From SVTX01 sp045632305 (GTDB taxonomy: Bacteria > Bacillota > Clostridia > Oscillospirales > CAG-272), in contig JAZQWL010000032.1 of the NCBI GenBank assembly GCA_045632305.1, positions 62,001 to 126,000 of the forward strand: 64,000 nt of DNA, given 5' to 3'. Within the stretch, counting starts at the first letter, position 1; every line of letters begins with the position of its first letter. The notes beneath the pieces were generated by a model that ran no database searches, was not told the DNA's origin, and saw nothing but the letters and a program-made list of their open reading frames with translations. Below are positions 41,944 to 49,268 of the stretch, piece after piece. A program made the position numbers and the translations under genes.

Positions 41944-42262
41944 CGCTCTTATCTCCTCCTGTTGTTAAAGGTGTGTTCTCAGCAAACGCTTTTATCTGTG
42001 TCGCCATAGTAGTAAGGAAAAAGCACCACTTCTTAGCATTATCAATATTTACATCGTTTTCATTAAGAAAAAACAAGTCCATTTCGTCCTCAACGATATC
42101 TGTCATACGGCGCATCGCCACCACAACTCTTGCTGCCATTTCGTGCTTTTCGGACACTCCGCGAGCCAGTACTTCTTGAAAGGCAATATAGGCAGTTTCG
42201 CTCATTTTCTTTCTCTCGAAATATGCATTTAACACTTTTTTCTTGAATTCGCGTTCCGTCAT
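41933..42262 (-). CDS. Unknown helical early protein
   Basis: 109 residues, almost all helical (MTEREFKKKVLNAYFERKKMSETAYIAFQEVLA). Overlaps the ParB-like gene by 11 nt. GAACAGGA is a modest ribosome site. I do not recognise it. Confidence 0.5.
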   Translation of the reverse strand: MTEREFKKKVLNAYFERKKMSETAYIAFQEVLARGVSEKHEMAARVVVAMRRMTDIVEDEMDLFFLNENDVNIDNAKKWCFFLTTMATQIKAFAENTPLTTGGDKSDGR

Positions 42263-42280
42263 TCCTGTTCTCCTTCGTTT

Positions 42281-43150
42281 TTATTCATTAAGTGCTTTTT
42301 TTACTGCTGCAGCGAAAAAATCACGCGTATCAAACGAGCCCGTTGCGGCCTTTCGCGGAATGCTTATGCCTGCCGCTCTGTCGTCAGCGCACATCTCGAT
42401 TATAGCGTCGTGATGCGCCCGCCTTGTATAAACCTTGCCGCTCTCCTCACAGCCTGCCACGACGCCGAGATAATGCTCGAGCTCCTCATAAGACATCTGA
42501 CCCGACAAGTTGTGAAGCTCGTCCTCGCTCATGATCACAGGCCCGAACTTAACGTACCTTTCATAAAGCCCACGGGTGTCAAATGTGTCAGCATCGTCCT
42601 CGCGCGCAATAGATAGAATAGAATTATCTATATTCTTAGAGTCTTTCTCTTTTTCTTTGGTACTTTCTTTTTCTTGACATGTCAGCATGACTGTCAGCAC
42701 GTTGTCAGCATTTTTTTGCTGACACCCCGCCACCTCATTACCACATGAAGCCCTGTTGCGTTCTCTTGATCGTCGTTTTGAATTTCTATTACTCTCTCTA
42801 CGTTTTTCGGCTTTTTCATCGTCGGAAAGCTCGCTGATTTTCGCTTGATATTTGTCCCAGTTTTCGATACCGAAAAAATTATTTTTTTCAAAAAAAATCA
42901 TTTTATTTTTTAAAAAAAATTCAAAAATTTTTTCAAATTTTTTTGTTTTTCTGCAAATTTGTTTTGCAATTTCTTCGACCGTGTACGGCTCTCCTCGAGG
43001 GTCACAGAATCGCCCGCCGGCATCACACCGCCCGGCAAAAGCAAGCAGCTCGACCCACACAGCAGTCAGCTCGTCGCGATTCTTCTCGCCCCGTATTTTT
43101 TTAAAGCTCTCGCCGTCGAACGTGTCGGTCCATAATTTAATCCACTTCAT
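42281..43150 (-). CDS. Phage replisome organizer (DnaD-like replication initiator)
   Basis: 289 residues. The N-terminus MKWIKLWTDTFDGESFKKIR...WVELLAFAGRCDAGGRF is the phage replisome-organizer winged-helix pattern. A lysine/phenylalanine-rich middle and a C-terminal helical region with MSYEELEHYLGVVAGCEESGK follow. Such proteins bind origin iterons and load the host DnaC/DnaB helicase. The start is at 43150, after AAGGATGG. Iterons lie inside the gene at 42680-42724, beside an extremely A/T-rich tract near 42,880-42,960. Confidence 0.75.
   Translation of the reverse strand: MKWIKLWTDTFDGESFKKIRGEKNRDELTAVWVELLAFAGRCDAGGRFCDPRGEPYTVEEIAKQICRKTKKFEKIFEFFLKNKMIFFEKNNFFGIENWDKYQAKISELSDDEKAEKRRESNRNSKRRSRERNRASCGNEVAGCQQKNADNVLTVMLTCQEKESTKEKEKDSKNIDNSILSIAREDDADTFDTRGLYERYVKFGPVIMSEDELHNLSGQMSYEELEHYLGVVAGCEESGKVYTRRAHHDAIIEMCADDRAAGISIPRKAATGSFDTRDFFAAAVKKALNE
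42680..42724. other. Candidate phage replication origin (iterons)
   Basis: TGTCAGCA occurs as three direct copies (42680, 42692, 42703) with 12- and 11-bp periods, plus one inverted copy TGCTGACA at 42717-42724. The last two form an 8-bp stem with a T-rich loop. It lies in the initiator gene, about 150 bp from an A/T-rich block, the layout of lambda-O-type origins. Confidence 0.65.
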
Positions 43151-43388
43151 TTCGACCATCCTTTGCAAGATTCATAAGCTCGCGCATGCGCTCTCTGTCT
43201 ACCTTCTCTGATATCCGCTCAATTGTCTCGAATGTCTTCTCAGAGATCTCTTTTTGCGTTTTTCCAAGTTGAAGACCGATCGGTAATACCAATCTGTTTC
43301 GAACAACGGCAAATAAAAGAAGCTCCGTGTCCGCAAGCTTCTCTTGAAGGCGAGAGATCTCGTCAAACTTTTCTTTAGATTCGTTCAT
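43137..43388 (-). CDS. Small coiled-coil early protein
   Basis: 83 residues, nearly all helical and charged (EISRLQEKLADTEL, TIERISEKVDRERMRELMN). It overlaps the replisome organizer by 14 nt and the VRR-NUC gene by 4 nt. Possibly a subunit or loader, but no family recognised. Confidence 0.5.
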   Translation of the reverse strand: MNESKEKFDEISRLQEKLADTELLLFAVVRNRLVLPIGLQLGKTQKEISEKTFETIERISEKVDRERMRELMNLAKDGRNEVD

Positions 43389-43747
43389 AGGTTTATATAC
43401 CTCTCTATGATTTTAATCGCATCATCCGCGCCGTAACAAACGGCGCAGGCATATCCTTCTAAGGATAGCGTTCTGAGCCACTTCTCCTGGTCCTTTGTGG
43501 TCTTGCCCTCATCGTATTTCATCTCGATCGCAAGACCGTGATATTTTCCCTTTGCGCGGAAAACAATAATATCAGGGAATCCTTTTCTCATTCCCATGCG
43601 TTTGAGCTTTGCGCCGTAGCTTTTGCTGCGCTTGCCTTCGTTAGCAACGTGCACAGCAGGGATATGCATAAGATCGCAATACTCAATGACCGCCTCTTGC
43701 TCTCCGCTCTCGGAGGATTTATATAAATCTCTGTTATTACCGCTCAT
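43385..43747 (-). CDS. VRR-NUC domain nuclease
   Basis: 120 residues. VRR-NUC proteins are PD-(D/E)xK-type nucleases found in phages and Fan1. The catalytic block is GMRKGFPDIIVFRAKGKYHGLAIEMKYDEGKTTKDQ (in part): PD, then ExK (EMK). GGAGGGACAAG supports the start at 43747, which overlaps the TAA of the preceding frame (TAATG). Role probably in DNA processing. Confidence 0.8.
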   Translation of the reverse strand: MSGNNRDLYKSSESGEQEAVIEYCDLMHIPAVHVANEGKRSKSYGAKLKRMGMRKGFPDIIVFRAKGKYHGLAIEMKYDEGKTTKDQEKWLRTLSLEGYACAVCYGADDAIKIIERYINL

Positions 43748-43955
43748 TACTTGTCCCTCCAAGCTATGATCCTAACCTTGAGGATGCGACTGCTTGAATC
43801 GCGCCAACACATGCGGCGGTAATCGTAATATGCGTCAAACGCCGCCCCCCCTCGGAGAGCGCAACTACGTCACGCGAAACATTTTTATAGCCCCGCTCAA
43901 TCGGAGGCGTATCCTCCGAAACAGGCACCCACTCATCTGATATTCCGGTCGTCAT
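43747..43955 (-). pseudogene. Small DUF551-like gene with a frameshift at a G7 run
   Basis: The frame opens MTTGISDEWVPVSEDTPPIERGYKNVSRDVVALSEGG and then runs into a 7-G tract (43845-43851). As read, it ends at 43764. Adding one G gives AAFDAYYDYRR...RIIAWRDK and a TAA that overlaps the VRR-NUC ATG. 'W(I/V)PVSE..PP' plus 'YYDYRR...W' suits a DUF551-like protein. A real frameshift, sequencing error and programmed slippage are all possible. Confidence 0.65.
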
Positions 43956-44242
43956 CTCAGCACCTGCCTTTTATATATCGCAATGATCTGTGCGTCAGAC
44001 ATGCTTTTAACCTTGTTCTTCCACGCATCGCCCGGATAGAGCTTCGCAACCTCCGCTCTCATAAGCTCAACTGTCACCTTCATCGCCTCCTTGTGCTCTT
44101 CCTTCTTTTTGTTGTATTCTTTTTCAGTATCGTATTCTTTAGTGTCTTTGATATAAATAACCATCAACACCCCAAGTATTAGGACTCCGACAAAGAAAAC
44201 GACCGTCTGCATTGCCATTATGTACTTGATGTATGCTTCCAT
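43952..44242 (-). CDS. Small membrane protein, early cluster
   Basis: 96 residues with one helix (about 10-30, MQTVVFFVGVLILGVLMVIYI), a charged linker and a helical C-terminus. GAGGAGGA precedes the start. Overlaps the next gene by 4 nt. Function unknown. Confidence 0.55.
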   Translation of the reverse strand: MEAYIKYIMAMQTVVFFVGVLILGVLMVIYIKDTKEYDTEKEYNKKKEEHKEAMKVTVELMRAEVAKLYPGDAWKNKVKSMSDAQIIAIYKRQVLR

Positions 44243-44256
44243 AAATCCTCCTCATT

Positions 44257-44625
44257 TTACTTGTCACTCGGAATCTCGCCGAGCATATTATCAAAAAAAC
44301 TCTGCGGGAATCCGTTCTTCGGGAAGATCTCTTTCATACGTTTGTTCAAATACTCGATCTGCTCTCCATCACGCACCATACGAGCCTGCCTGTGAAACAA
44401 ACGCTTGTGATTTCCAAGGAACATGGTTAGCTGCTCCTCATCAAAACCAAATGCGTCGTGTAGGGTAACGCACACCATCTTTATGTATAGGTCCAGCATA
44501 ATGCGACCATCCTTCTCCGTCTGCATCCTCGCAGCTTCGAGGGCCACCTCTCTGGAATATTCCTCAAGTCTTTTTTTCTGCCCATAGGGCAGCGTGTGAT
44601 AAGCACGCGGCATTCTTACTTTCAT
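44257..44625 (-). CDS. Phage protein of unknown function
   Basis: 122 residues. An N-terminal MKVRMPRAYHTLPYGQKKRLEEY motif, a helical middle and 'FGFDEEQLTMFLGNHKRL' resemble small Clostridia phage proteins near the switch. GAGAGGAG precedes the start. Not assigned. Confidence 0.5.
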   Translation of the reverse strand: MKVRMPRAYHTLPYGQKKRLEEYSREVALEAARMQTEKDGRIMLDLYIKMVCVTLHDAFGFDEEQLTMFLGNHKRLFHRQARMVRDGEQIEYLNKRMKEIFPKNGFPQSFFDNMLGEIPSDK

Positions 44626-44646
44626 AAATACTCTCCTCTCAAGATC

Positions 44647-44790
44647 CTATTTCCCAAATTCATTACGTCCTTGGCCGCCGTAGTCGAGTATGCCTTCTGC
44701 AACACCGGACTCACCGATCTCGCCTTTTCCTGTGAGCACGAATATAATTACGTCTGTAACACATTTAAAAATTTTTTTGATTTTTTCCAT
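44647..44790 (-). CDS. Small phage membrane-associated peptide
   Basis: 47 residues, MEKIKKIFKCVTDVIIFVLTGKGEIGESGV..., ending ILDYGGQGRNEFGK. The hydrophobic N-part and the 'DYxGQGRxxFGK' end form a recurring small-peptide family in Clostridia prophages. GGAGG lies upstream. Function unknown. Confidence 0.65.
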   Translation of the reverse strand: MEKIKKIFKCVTDVIIFVLTGKGEIGESGVAEGILDYGGQGRNEFGK

Positions 44791-44850
44791 AACCTTTTCC
44801 TCCTTCGCTCTTGGCGATAACTTTCTGTTTTTCTAAAATCAAAATTGGTT

Positions 44851-45171
44851 TTATGTATTATATTTGTATTTCAAGGTTCTTTGCTTGCGTTCTTCGTCCC
44901 ACGCCGCAAGCTGCGCTAAGATCTCATCCACAGGAACCTTAACACCTGTGAATTCCTCAAGCCAGGAAACACACTTGGCCCGAGAGATAATAAACGTGCG
45001 CTTATTAAGACCTATAAAAACCGCAAACGGAAAAACCCCCTGCTCTATACCGTCACGGATTGTCTCTGCGCTTGTCTTAATGCCTGCGTAGCGGAATAGC
45101 CCCGCCGCCTGCTCAGGAGTCAACGTCGAGCACTCCACCGCTCCGTCTACACATTCGTAATCAGATAACAT
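44851..45171 (-). CDS. Helix-turn-helix-like early protein
   Basis: 106 residues, MLSDYECVDGAVECSTLTPEQAAGLFRYAGIKTSAETIRDGIEQGVF (in part). TLTPEQAAGLFR...SAETIRDGIEQGVFPFAV has the layout of an excisionase-type winged HTH, but the match is not strong. The ATG at 45171 has AGGAG at 8 nt. It is the first early gene after the repressor pair. Confidence 0.45.
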   Translation of the reverse strand: MLSDYECVDGAVECSTLTPEQAAGLFRYAGIKTSAETIRDGIEQGVFPFAVFIGLNKRTFIISRAKCVSWLEEFTGVKVPVDEILAQLAAWDEERKQRTLKYKYNT

Positions 45172-45209
45172 TCCTATTCTCCTCATCCTAACTTTCTGCT
45201 TTATTATTT

Positions 45210-45410
45210 TTAAACAACACCCAAATCAAAAAAAATATTGTTTGCAGGAGTCTTCAGAGCTCTTACCAATGCTGCGATCGTATCTCCATCGGGTGTCGCC
45301 TTATCATTTTCAATCATAGCCAGTGCGGTACGAGATATACCCGCCATTTCAGCGAGTTCTCCCTGCGTCAAGTTCTTTTCTGCTCTCAAAACCTTAAGTC
45401 TGTTTTTCAT
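45210..45410 (-). CDS. XRE-family HTH regulator (Cro-like)
   Basis: 66 residues: MKNRLKVLRAEKNLTQGELAEMAGISRTALAMIEND.... A standard HTH_3 fold (LTQGELAEMAGISRTALAMIE). GGAGG gives the start at 45410; an in-frame ATG at 45431 would overlap the upstream gene. It is transcribed leftwards with the neighbouring HTH gene from the switch region. Confidence 0.8.
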   Translation of the reverse strand: MKNRLKVLRAEKNLTQGELAEMAGISRTALAMIENDKATPDGDTIAALVRALKTPANNIFFDLGVV

Positions 45411-45427
45411 TTTTTCCTCCTTGTTTG

Positions 45428-45613
45428 TCATTCAAAAAATTTTTCCCAATTAACGTCAAGAACACCAGCGATGCTTTTTGCAATTTTAACCGAAGCGTTT
45501 CGGTTGCCATTTTCAATCTGGCTATAATAACACTCCGAAATACCCGCTGCAGATGATAATGCCTTCATCGTAAGCTTCTTTTCGATCCTCAGTTCCCTCA
45601 ACCACGTTCGCAT
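45428..45613 (-). CDS. XRE-family HTH regulator
   Basis: 61 residues: MRTWLRELRIEKKLTMKALSSAAGISECYYSQIENG.... A second compact HTH_3 domain with LTMKALSSAAGISECYYSQIE as its core. It is the first gene on the leftward (lytic/early) side and diverges from the CI-like repressor. Together with the next gene it gives two small Cro-like regulators in tandem. Confidence 0.8.
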   Translation of the reverse strand: MRTWLRELRIEKKLTMKALSSAAGISECYYSQIENGNRNASVKIAKSIAGVLDVNWEKFFE

Positions 45614-45625
45614 TTTTACCTCCTA

Positions 45626-45762
45626 AGTTTGCAATTTGTGAAGTTTACGTGTTAATATTATCATAAACTTTGCATTTTGTCAAGATGTTTTTGGAAAAAA
45701 GTTTACGATTTGCAAAGTTTAGTGTTTTTTGTGAAAAACCACTTTACTTTGCAAAATGCAAA
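45626..45762. promoter_or_regulatory. Operator sites of the lysogeny switch
   Basis: Four related half-site clusters lie in the divergent gap: AAGTTTGCAATTTGTGAAGTTTACG (in part) at 45626, TAAACTTTGCA at 45664-45674, TGCAAAGTTTA at 45711-45721, and ACTTTGCAAAATGCAAA at 45747. The second and third are exact inverse copies. They overlap both divergent promoters, as in a CI/Cro operator region. Confidence 0.7.
45655..45683 (-). promoter_or_regulatory. Leftward switch promoter (early genes)
   Basis: Minus strand TTGACA, 17 bp, TAATAT. The operator TGCAAAGTTTA lies inside the spacer, so binding would block the polymerase. It drives the two HTH genes and the early cluster. Confidence 0.85.
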
Positions 45763-45771
45763 TGTTATAAT
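45743..45771 (+). promoter_or_regulatory. Rightward switch promoter (repressor)
   Basis: TTTACT, 17 bp, TATAAT on the plus strand. It ends 26 bp before the repressor ATG and overlaps an operator site. Confidence 0.75.
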
Positions 45772-45797
45772 TTAATTAAGTAAAGGAGGTTTACATT

Positions 45798-46181
45798 ATG
45801 ATAAGAATCAAAGAAATTAGAAAAAACAAAAAAATCACTGCCAAAGAACTCGCTGATAATGTTAATGTTGCAGAAAGCACCATGTCTTTGTATGAAAACG
45901 GTAAGCGAGAACCTGATTTTGCTACGCTTATAAAAATAGCTAATTATCTCGAAGTGTCTGTCGATTATCTGATCGGAGCTATTGAAAAAGAAATCTCCAC
46001 CGCAGCTATTGACGCTTCGGTTAATAGCTTATATCCACTCTCAGATCAGGAGGAACAACTTCTTCATATGTTCCGTATAACTACCGAGGAAGGCAAAATG
46101 AGAATCATTTCGACCATAGTTAATATCTGCGATCAAATGGAAGAAAAAAGAATTGCGCCAAGCATTGAAAAGAATGCTTGA
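45798..46181 (+). CDS. CI-like repressor (XRE family)
   Basis: 127 residues. The N-terminal HTH MIRIKEIRKNKKITAKELADNVNVAESTMSLYENGKREPDF (in part) is followed by a helical C-terminal dimerisation part. There is no LexA-type peptidase domain. AAAGGAGG precedes the start. Divergent from the leftward HTH genes and alone on the plus strand, it fits the lysogeny repressor. Confidence 0.8.
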   Translation: MIRIKEIRKNKKITAKELADNVNVAESTMSLYENGKREPDFATLIKIANYLEVSVDYLIGAIEKEISTAAIDASVNSLYPLSDQEEQLLHMFRITTEEGKMRIISTIVNICDQMEEKRIAPSIEKNA

Positions 46182-46299
46182 CGCTCATACTGGCACAGTT
46201 TTTTCTTATGAACTTGTCGCTGTATATTTCAATTTGAAAAGCAAACACAAATAAAATTAGAAAACGGTTCACTCATTCTCTTCAAAAGGATATCTAAAT

Positions 46300-46758
46300 A
46301 TGTCACTAATAATTACTATACCCCTTGCCTTAATTCTTGCTGTTATTTTCCGCTTTAGAAATATTTCCCTATACAAGAAAAGCTTCACTGGAATAAATTC
46401 AATGCGCATTCAAGGTATACATCTCCATAACGCACTTAATGCGGCGCCAAATTATAAGCCCCTGGAATTGTCGATTAATTTTTCTACTTTTACCGCAAAT
46501 TTAATCTTAAAATTCATTATTTTTGTAATTCTGGCAATTATCAAATATTTCGTAAACATTCCCACTATAGGAGTTACTATTTGTGGAATCTATGCTATCC
46601 CAACCGTATTAGCTTGGTTTACACACAAAAGCAGACGCACATACTACAATGAAATCACAAACGAATACGCCCGGGAATCATTTTTACCAATTTTGAAAGC
46701 CAGCATTTGTGTGCCGGTGTATCAAACCGTTCTTAACTTTTTTCTGATAATAATTTAG
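46300..46758 (+). CDS. Membrane protein of unknown function, lysogeny side
   Basis: 152 residues with about three hydrophobic helices (about 2-16, 63-86, 90-112) and a hydrophobic C-terminus. Low GC compared with the structural genes. It sits between the repressor and the integrase, where lysogenic-conversion genes occur, and is followed 20 nt later by the next gene. Superinfection exclusion is a possibility only. Confidence 0.5.
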   Translation: MSLIITIPLALILAVIFRFRNISLYKKSFTGINSMRIQGIHLHNALNAAPNYKPLELSINFSTFTANLILKFIIFVILAIIKYFVNIPTIGVTICGIYAIPTVLAWFTHKSRRTYYNEITNEYARESFLPILKASICVPVYQTVLNFFLIII

Positions 46759-46778
46759 AATAAAAAGGAGAAAATAAC

Positions 46779-47528
46779 ATGAGTCTATTCAACTGGTCAA
46801 AAAAACAAACCATCGACGATGTTTATGCAAAAAAGCATGCAAACCGCGTAATTAACGGAATGTCCAGCAAAGAAGCACTGAACGAACGGTGGAACAATGA
46901 AATTATACCACTTATTTCTGAAAACATGGAAGATATTCCTTTAGCATTATGGACCGCAGAATGGTTTTTTGATAATGTTACAATTCCAAGCCAAAACGGA
47001 TACAATATTAGAGACGACCAATATCATATCGCAAACTCGAGATATGCTCTCTTAGATTTTTGTATTTTCTGTTATTTTAAAGATAGAGCCAATCTGGAGC
47101 CAATACTTGATCCTGATGTAATTGAGGAAATAGACATTTACTATACTGCGATTACAATAAGCTATTTCGCATCATACTTTGGGTTTTCGAGAAGTGATGT
47201 TTTGGACATTTTCAATATGCGAACTAACAAATACGAAATCATTCTCCATCCTCTTATTGAGAATGATTTCGAAGAAGAACTGCTGTCATCCGTATGTGAT
47301 TTTATGGTTCACGACTTCAACAACTCTCCTCTGTCCGAGGAACACATTATAACCGAATTTAACCATCACCATTTCTTGAGCGCCGAAATCAAATCTTGCT
47401 CTGCTTTTTGCACCAAATTGTTAGCAACTCAATTAGAAAAATTATCAAAATCCCGTTTTTCATCAAACTATATAGATATTGCCGCATCATTAAGGCACTT
47501 TGGAAAAACCATACCATTCCTGTCCTGA
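46779..47528 (+). CDS. Unknown protein, lysogeny side
   Basis: 249 residues, MSLFNWSKKQTIDDVYAKKH..., soluble and mostly helical, with DVLDIFNMRTNKYEI and a C-terminal region LLATQLEKLSKSRFSSNYIDIAASLRHFGKTI (in part). I recognise no family. AT-rich, and paired with the preceding membrane gene. Expressed in the same direction as repressor and integrase, so probably active in the lysogen. Confidence 0.5.
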   Translation: MSLFNWSKKQTIDDVYAKKHANRVINGMSSKEALNERWNNEIIPLISENMEDIPLALWTAEWFFDNVTIPSQNGYNIRDDQYHIANSRYALLDFCIFCYFKDRANLEPILDPDVIEEIDIYYTAITISYFASYFGFSRSDVLDIFNMRTNKYEIILHPLIENDFEEELLSSVCDFMVHDFNNSPLSEEHIITEFNHHHFLSAEIKSCSAFCTKLLATQLEKLSKSRFSSNYIDIAASLRHFGKTIPFLS

Positions 47529-47630
47529 TTATAATATATTTCCCCTCTTTCGCATGCGCATATTTCTTTAATGGTGGAAAACCGCTCCCCATACGGGAAC
47601 GGCGATAAATTTCAACGAAAGGAGCTTAAT

Positions 47631-48767
47631 ATGGTCTGTCTCAAATGTAAAAAACAAATAGACGAGGAGGACCTTTTTTGCCGATATTGTGGCAAAAAGC
47701 AAGTCGCAACTCCCCGCCCGGCAAGACGCCGCCCGTACGGATCCGGCACCGTATCAAAAGTTGCTGGCCACCGAACAAAGCCCTACATGGCACGAATTTT
47801 TACAAACGGTAAGCAAGTATCTATCGGCTACTTCGCAACAAAAACCGAGGCCCTCTTGGCGCTTGAACAAGCGAAGCTCCATGATATCAATTTAATTCAT
47901 GAATATACCGTTGATCAATTTTTTAATCTTCTCGTTGAACAAAACAAGGCGAAGCTCACTAAAAGCGGCCTGACCAACTATAAATCCGGTTATCTGCACC
48001 TGCAGCACCTCGGAAAAATGAAGATGAAGAACATTCGCACCGCTCACATCCAAGATGCTATTAAACAAGCTCAAGCCGAGGGCTGTGGCCACGCTACGTG
48101 GAAGAAGATCCAGAACGTCGCGTCACTCATGTGTAAGCTCGCCATGGCAAATGACGTCATTGATAAGAACTATGCTCAGCTCGTATCGATGCCCGAAAGC
48201 AAAAAGAAGACGGATAAGACAAGCTTTACCGATAAGCAGCTTGATATCCTCTGGAGGGCTTCAGAATCTGACAGGATCGCCGCAGGCATCCTGGCACTCT
48301 GTTATAACGGCATGCGCATAAACGAGTTCCTTGACCTGAAGAAGGGGCACGTGGACCTATCCGAGCAGATGATCTTCGCTCCCGGCAGTAAGACCGATGC
48401 AGGTAAAAATAGACTTATCGCAATTCCCGAAGATCTCATCCCGATATACGAACGAATGATGCAGACTCCCGGAGAATACCTTTTCCCATCCCCTACAAAT
48501 CAACGCTGGGACGCCAAGAACTTTCGAGAACGCGCGTTCTATCCTGTCCTCGATAATCTGGGCTTAAATCCCGACAAATCGATTACGCCGCATTCCTGCC
48601 GCCATACGTATGCCGCGCTGTGCGTCAAGAACGAGCTGAACGAAAAAGCAACCATGGACCTCCTCGGCCATACAAAATACTCAACCACGCTTGAGATCTA
48701 CGCCGATGCCACCGCAAAAGACCGTGAGTTTTTGCGCCAAGAAGCCAATAAATTGCGTCGCCAATAG
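47631..48767 (+). CDS. int: Tyrosine-recombinase integrase with N-terminal zinc ribbon
   Basis: 378 residues. N-terminal zinc ribbon CLKC...CRYCG (C3, C6, C17, C20), AP2-like/SAM-like arm domain (about 35-170), then the catalytic domain. Catalytic residues: R229 (NGMRINE), H321 and R324 (HSCRH), H347 (LGHT), nucleophile Y357. GAAAGGAGC places the ATG at 47631; the longer frame from 47571 lacks a site. It ends 94 bp before attR, as expected for the element's own integrase. Confidence 0.95.
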   Translation: MVCLKCKKQIDEEDLFCRYCGKKQVATPRPARRRPYGSGTVSKVAGHRTKPYMARIFTNGKQVSIGYFATKTEALLALEQAKLHDINLIHEYTVDQFFNLLVEQNKAKLTKSGLTNYKSGYLHLQHLGKMKMKNIRTAHIQDAIKQAQAEGCGHATWKKIQNVASLMCKLAMANDVIDKNYAQLVSMPESKKKTDKTSFTDKQLDILWRASESDRIAAGILALCYNGMRINEFLDLKKGHVDLSEQMIFAPGSKTDAGKNRLIAIPEDLIPIYERMMQTPGEYLFPSPTNQRWDAKNFRERAFYPVLDNLGLNPDKSITPHSCRHTYAALCVKNELNEKATMDLLGHTKYSTTLEIYADATAKDREFLRQEANKLRRQ

Positions 48768-48861
48768 CACCGTTATAGTATCTGACAATAAACCGGATAT
48801 CTTATTTTCCCTTTACCGCATAAACATAATTACTGCATATTTAACTTTTCAAACAATCTGC
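48768..48861. other. Integrase-attR gap
   Basis: 94 bp between the integrase stop and attR. AT-rich, with no repeat, hairpin or promoter that I can support. Integrase arm-type sites could lie here. Confidence 0.5.
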
Positions 48862-48914
48862 TTGGTAATGACGAGGTCATGGGTTCGATTCCCATTATCA
48901 GCTCCAACAAATAA
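48862..48914 (+). repeat. attR core (53-bp direct repeat)
   Basis: Perfect copy of 10357-10409: the tRNA-Thr 3' half without the 5' half, so it cannot form a tRNA. It marks the right end of the prophage. Confidence 0.95.
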
Positions 48915-48944
48915 AGGGTGGCTTTATGCCACCCTTTATTTGTT
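48906..48944 (+). terminator. Displaced host terminator of tRNA-Thr
   Basis: AACAAATAAAGGGTGGC and GCCACCCTTTATTTGTT form a perfect 17-bp stem with a 5-nt loop. Its first nine bases are shared with the att core, so the uninserted chromosome would have had it right after tRNA-Thr. Confidence 0.85.
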
Positions 48945-48959
48945 CGACCTGCCTCATTG

Positions 48960-49190
48960 AATCTGAACCCACGCAAATTCGCAAGAATTTGCATAATTTT
49001 CGATTCGATTACTTTGCTAAAAAATCCACTCTATCGCAAATTTGGGTTCAGATTCCCATTATCCATTAAGTCCTAATAGACTCCCCACGCAAATCCTTTG
49101 GATTTGCATAATTTGCGATTCTATTACTTCGACCCCAAAAACACGTTGCCGCAAATTTGGGTTCAGATTCCCATTATCAGCTTCAAACAA
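48960..49190 (+). repeat. Two diverged about 115-bp tandem repeats resembling tRNA 3' ends
   Basis: Two units (starting near 48968 and 49084) share CCCACGCAAAT, (G)ATTTGCATAATTT, GATTC(G/T)ATTACTT, then GCAAATTTGGGTTCAGATTC and CCATTATC. The ends, GGGTTCAGATTCCCATTATC at 49044 and the same plus AGCTT at 49159, match the tRNA-Thr T arm and acceptor with one inserted base. No gene lies here. Confidence 0.65.
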
Positions 49191-49233
49191 CATCCTTTAC
49201 TAACTTTTCAATACATTATTTCATCAATATCTA

Positions 49234-49262
49234 TTGACAAAAAATTTCCTTGATGATATAAT
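49234..49262 (+). promoter_or_regulatory. Promoter of the valS leader
   Basis: TTGACA, 17 bp, TATAAT, both boxes exact. Transcription would start near 49,269, at the beginning of the T-box leader. Confidence 0.9.
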
Positions 49263-49268
49263 ACTAAT

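Larger units (their letters stand above)
10357..48914. mobile_element. Integrated prophage, about 38.5 kb, podovirus-like, in tRNA-Thr
   Basis: The boundaries are the 53-bp att repeats. It contains an integrase, CI-like repressor with divergent HTH regulators, replication initiator, ParB-like protein, small and large terminase, portal, scaffold, major capsid, adaptor, nozzle-like protein and a receptor-binding protein. No tail tube, sheath, tape measure or baseplate gene set is seen, so a short tail is inferred. All structural genes look intact apart from one small frameshifted early gene, so it may be inducible. No endolysin was recognised. Confidence 0.95.

Noticed and set aside
48862..48905. 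Second tRNA-Thr at attR
   Set aside because: Only the half from the anticodon loop to the acceptor 3' strand is present; the D arm and 5' acceptor strand are missing.
48960..49190. CRISPR array
   Set aside because: Only two units of about 115 bp, no short spaced repeats and no cas genes anywhere in the window.
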